From an uncultured Pseudomonadota bacterium (GTDB lineage Bacteria > Myxococcota_A > UBA796 > GCA-2862545): a DNA stretch of 48,258 nucleotides. The notes under the pieces are model-generated. The model saw only the letters and a program-made list of their open reading frames with translations, ran no database searches and was not told the origin of the DNA. Of this stretch, positions 1 through 5,826 are shown piece after piece. The stretch spans positions 1 through 48,258 of the forward strand of contig CAIOSP010000081.1 of assembly GCA_903861005.1 (NCBI GenBank). The letters run 5' to 3'. A program made the position numbers and the translations under genes. The stretch's first letter is position 1, and every line of letters begins with the position of its first letter.

Positions 1-1
1 A

Positions 2-694
2 AGCACCTACGATGGCACGACGTTTCCCTACTATACCGAGACGCTCGATGGCGAGGCGCAGGACGACTACCTCGAAGGGCGTGGCGGCACGGTCACGTTG
101 TTCGGCGGCCTGGACAACGACGAGCTGATCGGCGGCGATGCGATCGATTTCCTGCATGGCGACGCGGGCGCTGACATCCTCGAGGGAGGCGGAGCTCCTG
201 ACTTCCTCTATGGGGGCTCCGAGAACGACACGATCTCCGGAGATGGAGGAAACGACCTCTGCTGGGGTGAGGATGGCGCGGACACGATCCATGGCAACGA
301 TGGCAACGACACTCTCCGTGGAGGCAACGGCGCCGATTATCTCTATGGCGACAATGGCACCGACACGCTCCTCGGCGACGCCGACATGGATGTCCTGTAC
401 GGAGGCAACGACGCCGACAAGCTCGATGGGGGAACGGCGCTCGACGCGCTGTACGGGGACGCCGGCAACGACAAGCTGTGCGAGACGAGCGGGAACACCG
501 GAACCTTCTCCGGGGGAGCCGGGGCGGACATCGTCAAGTTCATCCCGCCATCCGGCACGCCGGGCGTGATCGGTTCGGACTCCGACAACAACCTCACGTG
601 CACACAGAGCTACGTGACCGGCGGTGGCACGGGATGTTCGTCGGTGCTCTCGAACGGAAATTCCTTCTGGTCGACGGTCTCCTGCTCTCCCTGA
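2..694 (+). CDS. RTX (hemolysin-type) calcium-binding repeat protein, 3' part
   Basis: The reading frame is open at the left edge, so the start lies outside the window. It codes for 14 consecutive nine-residue units of the GGxGxDxLx type, for example GNDGNDTLR and GGNGADYLY, followed by one more GGAGADIVK-like unit. In known RTX proteins such units fold into a parallel beta roll that binds calcium after export, usually by a type I secretion system. The roughly 60 residues after the array hold three cysteines, are rich in Gly, Ser and Thr, and end at TGA. No protease, lipase or adhesin domain is visible because the N-terminus is missing, and no type I secretion gene lies nearby. The repeat family is certain; the function of the whole protein is unknown. 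Confidence 0.85.
   Translation, partial: STYDGTTFPYYTETLDGEAQDDYLEGRGGTVTLFGGLDNDELIGGDAIDFLHGDAGADILEGGGAPDFLYGGSENDTISGDGGNDLCWGEDGADTIHGNDGNDTLRGGNGADYLYGDNGTDTLLGDADMDVLYGGNDADKLDGGTALDALYGDAGNDKLCETSGNTGTFSGGAGADIVKFIPPSGTPGVIGSDSDNNLTCTQSYVTGGGTGCSSVLSNGNSFWSTVSCSP
104..481 (+). repeat. 14 tandem 27-bp units coding for RTX nonapeptides
   Basis: Fourteen in-frame units of nine codons run without a gap from GGLDNDELI to GDAGNDKLC. Position 1 is always Gly, position 6 is always Asp and position 8 is usually a hydrophobic residue, as in RTX beta rolls. The DNA copies have diverged, so the array is conserved at protein level and not a recent tandem duplication. Confidence 0.9.
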
Positions 695-722
695 GCGCCA
701 CCCGATGGGCTACGCTTTGACC

Positions 723-1057
723 ATGTCCCTCTTCGCTTCCTCATCGCGTCCTGCCTTGTCGGCGCCTGCCGCGCCTCGGCGGACGCCGTCGACCCTCCGG
801 TGGACACCGACGACCCCGGCCACTTGTCCTGTCGAGACATCCTCGACTCCAATCCTTGGGAGTTCGTCCTCGGAATTGACGTCTACGAGCACTTTCCCAA
901 CGCTTACTTCTGCGATGCCGTGTGTGACCGGTCCGGCGGCGAGGTCCTGAGTCTGGAGTCCTGTTCGGGGCCGACCGCGCACACGCGGGACGACGGCGAG
1001 CACACCATGGTGTTCGCGTGCGCGGGGGTCAGGTTGATCGGGACGGCGTGCGACTGA
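723..1057 (+). pseudogene. Small lipoprotein with the signal peptide out of frame with its ATG
   Basis: The product is unknown. The frame ending at 1057 contains, when read from 731, a typical lipoprotein signal: a hydrophobic stretch LRFLIASCLVGAC with lipobox LVGAC, then a D/P/T-rich linker and a Cys-containing domain of about 80 residues. That frame has no ATG, GTG or TTG start upstream of the signal after the RTX stop at 694. The only ATG nearby, at 723, is in another frame. A one-base insertion or two-base deletion just after the ATG would restore an intact lipoprotein beginning Met-Ser. The gene is therefore either frameshifted or affected by a base error. The alternative GTG start at 800 would give an 85-residue protein without export signal, which is less convincing because of the conserved-looking lipobox before it. 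Confidence 0.5.
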
Positions 1058-1117
1058 CCTGGTGGTGCGCCGACACGCGCCGCCGCTCACGGGCAAGGTG
1101 CGCCCCCACGCAACGGG

Positions 1118-1375
1118 TCAGAGCGCACCACACTCCAGGGCGGTGACGCATCCAACATCCTCGGCCCAGATCGGCGCGTCGGCAGGGCACACGCACCCAG
1201 GCTCGCAGATGGCCGGGCGGAACTCCGAGCTCGCCACTCCGTCCACGCATCGAGGGGCAGCGCCTGCGCCGCACGAGTCCCAGGCTCCGTCCGTGGCGGC
1301 GCACTGCGAACGCCGCGTGCACGCGGACAGCGCGACGGCGATGGCCAGCAAGATGGAGCGGATGTGGACGGGCAT
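1118..1375 (-). CDS. TIL-like cysteine-rich lipoprotein
   Basis: An 85-residue protein starting at the ATG at 1375 has a short lipoprotein signal peptide with lipobox LSAC at residues 16-19. After the lipidated Cys it carries ten further cysteines or cysteine neighbours arranged like a trypsin-inhibitor-like (TIL) domain: a Cys before a W..CG motif near residue 32, then the EPGCVCP element near 58-64 and a final EC near 81. TIL domains are small disulfide-rich folds, best known from animal protease inhibitors and extracellular proteins. Bacterial lipoproteins with this fold are poorly characterised. A longer open frame continues upstream to 1804, but that part is a shadow of other genes. The gene is divergent from the small membrane protein at 1436. 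Confidence 0.6.
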   Translation of the reverse strand: MPVHIRSILLAIAVALSACTRRSQCAATDGAWDSCGAGAAPRCVDGVASSEFRPAICEPGCVCPADAPIWAEDVGCVTALECGAL

Positions 1376-1435
1376 CTGGGTCACCGCTCCCATCCGGATA
1401 GGAGTCGCCCCAGAATCAAGACGCGGAGCGCTGAC

Positions 1436-1711
1436 ATGGTCTACCTCCCGATCCCCGTAGTCCTCGCTGTGGTCGCCGGCTCGGCCTACGCCGCCTACCG
1501 GAGCGTGGACTTCCGAAAGTTCCTCGCAGGCGCGTTCTTCGTGAGCGGGAGCGTGCAGCTCTACCTGGCGGCCGTCGGCGTCACGGTGCCGCTGGCCGGG
1601 ACCGCGCTCGGGCAGACGCCGGATGTGGGCTTCGTCCGGGGGAGCGTTCACCTGCTCTTTGGCGCGCTCGCGTTCTACTTCGGGTTTGTGCGGCGGCCCG
1701 CCGACGCCTGA
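1436..1711 (+). CDS. Small integral membrane protein of unknown function
   Basis: The 91-residue product starts MVYLPIPVVLAVVAG and has three apparent hydrophobic segments, near residues 3-20, 30-50 and 65-85. It ends in a short basic tail, FGFVRRPADA. I do not recognise the family with confidence. The ATG at 1436 was preferred over upstream codons because hydrophobic protein sequence begins there. The gene stands alone between the divergent TIL-like lipoprotein and the oxidoreductase at 1791. Confidence 0.55.
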   Translation: MVYLPIPVVLAVVAGSAYAAYRSVDFRKFLAGAFFVSGSVQLYLAAVGVTVPLAGTALGQTPDVGFVRGSVHLLFGALAFYFGFVRRPADA

Positions 1712-1790
1712 CCCGGCGTGGTGACGCACGTCGGGCCGACAGGCGCCATCTCCCGAACCGCCCGAGTTAGTCCGCGCCGCGGGGTGGCAA

Positions 1791-2741
1791 TTGCGAGTCC
1801 TCATCGTCGGCGCCGGCTCGGTCGGCCAGGTCTACGGCTGGCACCTCGAGCGCGGCGGCGCGGACGTCCACGTCTTCGTGCGCGAGAAGTACGCCGACGA
1901 GGCCCGCGCGGGCTTCGTCCTCTACCCGCCCGGCCGACAGGTCCCGGTGCGCTGGACGCCACGCGGCGTCGTCACCAGCGCGGACGCGGTGCGCGCGCAG
2001 ACCTGGGACCAGGTGTGGCTCTGCATCCCCTCGCCTGCGCTGCGCGGCCCGTGGCTCGACGAGCTGGTCGCCGCCATGGGCTCCGCCACCCTGGTGTCCA
2101 TGCTCCCCGGCCTGCGCGATCGCGAGCTGCTGGACTCGCTGGTGCCGCCGGAGCGGCTGGTGCTCGGGTTGATCTCGTTCAGCTCCTGGCACGCGCCGCT
2201 CACCGACGAGGCGCTGCCCGAGCCGGGCATGGCGTGGTGGCACCCGCCCCTGACGCCCAACCTGTACGAGGGGCCCAAGGCGCCGGTCGACGCGATCGTC
2301 GCGACGCTGCGCAAGGGCGGCTGCCCGGCGGCGCGGGGTGCGGCCACCGCGACCGCGGCGCGCGGGTCGAGCTTCTTGGTGAACGTGGTCGCGGCGATGG
2401 AGTGCGCGGGCTGGACCTTCGCCGGGCTGCGGAGCGGGCCCTGGGCCGACCTCGCCGCGGGCGCGGCGTCCGAGGCGCTCACCATCTCGTCGGCGCACCT
2501 GGGCGTGGGGCGCGGGCCGATCGGGCTGCTGATGTCGCCGTTCGTGGTGCGGCTTGCGACGCGGCTGGCGCCGTGGATAGCGCCGATGGACTTCGAGGCC
2601 TTCCTGCGCGTGCACTTCTCCAAGGTCGGCGCGCAGACGTCCATGGCGATCGACACCTGGATCGACGACGGCCGCAAGCGCGGGCTGCCGGTGGGCAAGC
2701 TGGAGTCGCTGGCGAAGGCGCTGCAGACGGCGAGGGCCTGA
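1791..2741 (+). CDS. Ketopantoate-reductase-like NAD(P)-binding protein
   Basis: The 316-residue protein opens with a Rossmann fold, VLIVGAGSVGQVYGWHL at residues 3-19, which is the nucleotide-binding GxGxxG motif of ketopantoate reductases (PanE/ApbA), and it has the family's usual length. In true PanE a catalytic Lys sits four residues before a conserved Asn in the second domain. The matching stretch here reads SFLVN at residues 194-198, so the Lys position is Ser. The protein may therefore have another substrate or poor reductase activity. No pantothenate gene is adjacent. The start is a TTG at 1791, chosen because the Rossmann strand begins immediately after it and a GGGGTGG sequence lies just upstream. 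Confidence 0.7.
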   Translation: MRVLIVGAGSVGQVYGWHLERGGADVHVFVREKYADEARAGFVLYPPGRQVPVRWTPRGVVTSADAVRAQTWDQVWLCIPSPALRGPWLDELVAAMGSATLVSMLPGLRDRELLDSLVPPERLVLGLISFSSWHAPLTDEALPEPGMAWWHPPLTPNLYEGPKAPVDAIVATLRKGGCPAARGAATATAARGSSFLVNVVAAMECAGWTFAGLRSGPWADLAAGAASEALTISSAHLGVGRGPIGLLMSPFVVRLATRLAPWIAPMDFEAFLRVHFSKVGAQTSMAIDTWIDDGRKRGLPVGKLESLAKALQTARA

Positions 2742-2889
2742 GCGCAGCGTCCCGCTCGTGGGACAGCGTGTCCCGGTACAGCCTCTGGGTTCCGACCTTC
2801 CCCGTGCACATACAGGGCGTCGTCACGCCCGACGGTCAAGCTCGGCCGCCGCGCGCCACCCTCCGGGACCACCCGGTCGAGGATCTCCC

Positions 2890-3774
2890 ATGGCCATGAA
2901 CGGCGTCCCTCTCTCCCGCGTTCGCCTCACCCCCCGCACGCCGTTCGACGGCGCGGGCCTCCGCGTCGCCGTGATCGGCGGGACCGGCGGCATCGGGCGC
3001 GCGATCAGCCTGTTCCTCGCCAAGCACGGCGCGCAGGTCACCGTGATCGGGCGGACCTTCCGCGACGCGGGCGTCCCCAACCTGAGCTTCCTGGCGGCCG
3101 ATCTGGAGTCGATGGACGCCGCTCAGCGCCTCGCGCAGTCGCTCCCCGCGGAGGATCTCGACGCGCTGATCTTCACCAACGGGATCATCACCGCGCCCAC
3201 GCGCGAGCTGACCGCCGAGGGGATCGAGCGCGACATGGCGGTGAGCTACCTGAGCCGCTTCGGCGTGCTGCGCGCCGTAGGCGATCGCCTGGGCGCGAAC
3301 CGTCCGCGCCGCGCGCGGGTGTTCCTGATGGGCTTCCCCGGCACCGACGAGAAGGGCCGCCCCGACGACCTCAACGCCGACGCCGAGTACAAGCAGTTCC
3401 CGCAGCACCTCAACACGGTCGCCGCCAACGAGGCGCTCGTGCTCGACGCGGCGAAGCGCTTCCCCAACCTGTCGGTGTTCGGGATCAACCCGGGCCTGAT
3501 CAAGACCGACATCCGCGCCAACGTGCTGGGTGGCAACCAGAGCGTGCGCTTCAAGGTGTTCGAGACGGTGCTGGGCTGGTTCACGCCCTCGGCCGACGCG
3601 TTCGCGGCGCACCTGGTACCGGTGCTGTTCGCGCCCGAGTTGGAGCGCGAGTCCGGCTTTCACCTCAACAAGCACGCAGCGCCCATTCAGCCAAGCACCG
3701 TGATGACGCTCGATCACGTCACGGCCTTCATGGCAGCGTCTGACGCGCTGTGGGCGCGCGCCACGCGGCGCTAG
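2890..3774 (+). CDS. SDR-family protein lacking the usual catalytic triad
   Basis: The 294-residue product is a short-chain dehydrogenase/reductase by its N-terminal motif VAVIGGTGGIGRAI (residues 27-39) and by TNGII near residue 96, which replaces the family NNAG motif. The later INPGLIKTDIR at 199-209 is the typical SDR PGxxxT element. The catalytic Ser-Tyr-xxx-Lys set is not visible: the strand that normally carries Ser reads VFLMGFPG (144-151), and the YxxxK helix reads HLNTV (173-177), with His and Val in place of Tyr and Lys. It may bind NAD(P) without classical catalysis. The ATG at 2890 was chosen; another ATG at 2896 is possible. It is separated from the upstream gene by about 150 bp. 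Confidence 0.7.
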   Translation: MAMNGVPLSRVRLTPRTPFDGAGLRVAVIGGTGGIGRAISLFLAKHGAQVTVIGRTFRDAGVPNLSFLAADLESMDAAQRLAQSLPAEDLDALIFTNGIITAPTRELTAEGIERDMAVSYLSRFGVLRAVGDRLGANRPRRARVFLMGFPGTDEKGRPDDLNADAEYKQFPQHLNTVAANEALVLDAAKRFPNLSVFGINPGLIKTDIRANVLGGNQSVRFKVFETVLGWFTPSADAFAAHLVPVLFAPELERESGFHLNKHAAPIQPSTVMTLDHVTAFMAASDALWARATRR

Positions 3775-3828
3775 CGCATACGGGCCCGCCCTTACTCGAC
3801 GCCACCTGCCCGATTGCCTACACAAAAG

Positions 3829-3854
3829 ACCCGGTTCAACGGGAATGAACGGGT
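3829..3854 (+). promoter_or_regulatory. Imperfect inverted repeat upstream of the GAF-GGDEF-EAL gene
   Basis: The arms ACCCGGTTCA (3829-3838) and TGAACGGGT (3846-3854) are complementary except for one extra base. They lie just before a GGTGGAGG ribosome-binding sequence and the ATG at 3864. The element could be an operator or an mRNA hairpin affecting translation. The assignment is tentative. Confidence 0.3.
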
Positions 3855-3863
3855 GGAGGCCCC

Positions 3864-5795
3864 ATGGGCGTGTGGACGGAGTCGACGACTGAGATCGGTG
3901 TACCCATGTCTGGGCTCGTGGGCCGACCCACGTGGGCGGGGCTGGAGGTCGACGACTTCATGCGTCGCCTTCCAGGCCTCACGCCGCAGTTGGTGCTGGA
4001 GATCCAGAACCGGGTCCTCGAACTCATCGCCTGCAACGCGCCGCTCGACGTGACGCTCGGCGCCATCTCCCGCTTCGCGGAGCGCTGCATCCCGGGGATG
4101 ATGGCGTCGGTGCTCTACTTCGACCCGTCGGTCGGGGCGCTCAAGCGCGGCGGCTACGGCTCCATGCCGTCGAGCTTCGTCGACATCGTCGACGGCCTGG
4201 TCCCCGGCCCCAGCATGGGCTCGTGCGGGACCGCGGCCTTCCTGCAGAAGCGGATCATCAGCGAAGACGTCGAGACCGACCCGCTGTGGGCGAACTTCCT
4301 CGAGCTCTGTCACAACTACAACATCCGCTCGGCGTGGTCCTCCCCGCTGGTCAGCGGCCGCGACAGCAGCCTGTTGGGCGTGTTCGGGATGTACCACCCG
4401 ACCGTCCGCAAGCCGAGCGACGATGAGCTGGCGGTCGTCGACCACTTCACGCACCTCGCCTCCATCGCGGCGGAGCGTCACCGCGTGGACACCGAGCAGA
4501 GTCACCGCGCGAGCCACGACGCGGTCACCGAGGTCGGCAACCGTCACCAGCTGAGCCAGGAGGGTCCGCGCGTGCTCGCGCAGCGCCGCGCCAGCGGCGG
4601 CCCGCTCACGCTCGTGTTCATCGACCTCGATCGCTTCAAGTCCTTCAACGACGTCTTTGGCCACGTCGCCGGCGACGTACTGCTCCGCAAGGTGAGCAAC
4701 CGCCTCAACACCGGCCTGGCGCCGCACGATCTCCTCGTCCGCTTTGGCGGTGACGAGTTCATCGCGTTCCTGCCGCTGACCGTCGAGGACTCGCTCGCGC
4801 GCCTCGCCCACGTGCGCGAGCTGCTGCGCACGTCCGTCGACATCGCCGAGACCCGCGCGCAGGTCACCTTCTCCGCGGGGCTTATCGAGTGCGTCGGCAG
4901 CGACGCCACGCTCGACGCGCTGGTCTTCGCGGTCGATGAGGCCGCCCGCAACGCCAAGGATCTAGGCGGCGACCGTGACGTCGTCGCAGACGCGGTCCAG
5001 TCCGCTGAGGTGCAGCGCAAGCGCTCGCTCAGCCTCGATCTGGCCGACGCGCTGGAGCGAGGCCGCGTCGATCCGCACATGCAGCCCATCGTGCGCATCG
5101 AGGACGGCTTCCCGCAGTCCTTCGAGCTGCTCTTCCGCCTCAACGATCCGCGCTTTGTCGGCGTGCCGATCCCCGAGATCATCCGCATCAGCGAAGAGTC
5201 TGGCCTGATCCACCGCATCGGCGTCGAGATGATCCGCGCCGCGTGCCGCATCCTGGCCGAGTCCCCCGGCGACTTCGCCGGCATCACGATCAACGTGAAC
5301 GTGTCGGTGCACCAGCTCATGCGCAGCGAATTCGTCGCCCAGTGCGCGGAGGCGCTGGCCGACTACCACATCGAGGCCGGGCAGCTGTGCGTCGAGCTGA
5401 CCGAGAGCCGCCTGCTCGACTCCGCCGGACCCGCGCGTGACACGCTGCTCGCGCTCAAGGCCATGGGCTTCCGCTTGGCGCTCGACGACTTCGGCACCGG
5501 ATACGCGTCGCTGACGTACCTGCAGTCGCTGCCGGTAGACTACATCAAGGTCGACAAGAGCTTCGTCGATCAGGTGGAGCACGCCGGACGCAACCGATCG
5601 CTGTGCACCGCGCTGCTGTCCATGGGCCGTGCCTGCGTGACGGGGATCGTCGCCGAGGGCGTGGAGACCGAGGAGCAGGCCCGGGCGCTGCTTGAGCTCG
5701 GCTACCCGCTGGGCCAGGGCTTCTTGTGGAGCCGCCCGATGCACGCGATCGCCGCGCGCCGCTGGATGCGCGAGGCGCGCGCGCGCGCCGCGTAG
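3864..5795 (+). CDS. GAF-GGDEF-EAL cyclic-di-GMP turnover protein
   Basis: The 643-residue cytosolic protein has a GAF sensor (about 45-205, with GPSMGSCGTAAF near 115-126), a GGDEF diguanylate cyclase domain (about 215-375) and an EAL phosphodiesterase domain (about 385-635). The cyclase motif RFGGDEF is intact at 293-299. The inhibitory RxxD site that normally precedes it reads APHD, so product feedback may be absent. In the EAL domain the signature reads ELL at 421-423 with the catalytic Glu kept, and ELTES (511-515), DDFGTGYAS (541-549), the Lys of VDKSF (565), AEGVE (597-601) and QGF (618-620) are all present. Both activities may therefore be possible, with GAF choosing between them. There are no membrane segments. 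Confidence 0.92.
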   Translation: MGVWTESTTEIGVPMSGLVGRPTWAGLEVDDFMRRLPGLTPQLVLEIQNRVLELIACNAPLDVTLGAISRFAERCIPGMMASVLYFDPSVGALKRGGYGSMPSSFVDIVDGLVPGPSMGSCGTAAFLQKRIISEDVETDPLWANFLELCHNYNIRSAWSSPLVSGRDSSLLGVFGMYHPTVRKPSDDELAVVDHFTHLASIAAERHRVDTEQSHRASHDAVTEVGNRHQLSQEGPRVLAQRRASGGPLTLVFIDLDRFKSFNDVFGHVAGDVLLRKVSNRLNTGLAPHDLLVRFGGDEFIAFLPLTVEDSLARLAHVRELLRTSVDIAETRAQVTFSAGLIECVGSDATLDALVFAVDEAARNAKDLGGDRDVVADAVQSAEVQRKRSLSLDLADALERGRVDPHMQPIVRIEDGFPQSFELLFRLNDPRFVGVPIPEIIRISEESGLIHRIGVEMIRAACRILAESPGDFAGITINVNVSVHQLMRSEFVAQCAEALADYHIEAGQLCVELTESRLLDSAGPARDTLLALKAMGFRLALDDFGTGYASLTYLQSLPVDYIKVDKSFVDQVEHAGRNRSLCTALLSMGRACVTGIVAEGVETEEQARALLELGYPLGQGFLWSRPMHAIAARRWMREARARAA

Positions 5796-5826
5796 GCATC
5801 ACCGCGAGGCGCGCGACGCGCCGGCG

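Noticed and set aside
104-481. Possible CRISPR or minisatellite array
   Set aside because: The repeats are 27 bp, adjoin without spacers, have diverged at DNA level and stay in frame. They are RTX protein repeats.
2749-2764. Hairpin GTCCC...GGGAC after the ketopantoate-reductase-like gene
   Set aside because: The stem is only five base pairs and no T run follows, so it is not supported as a terminator.
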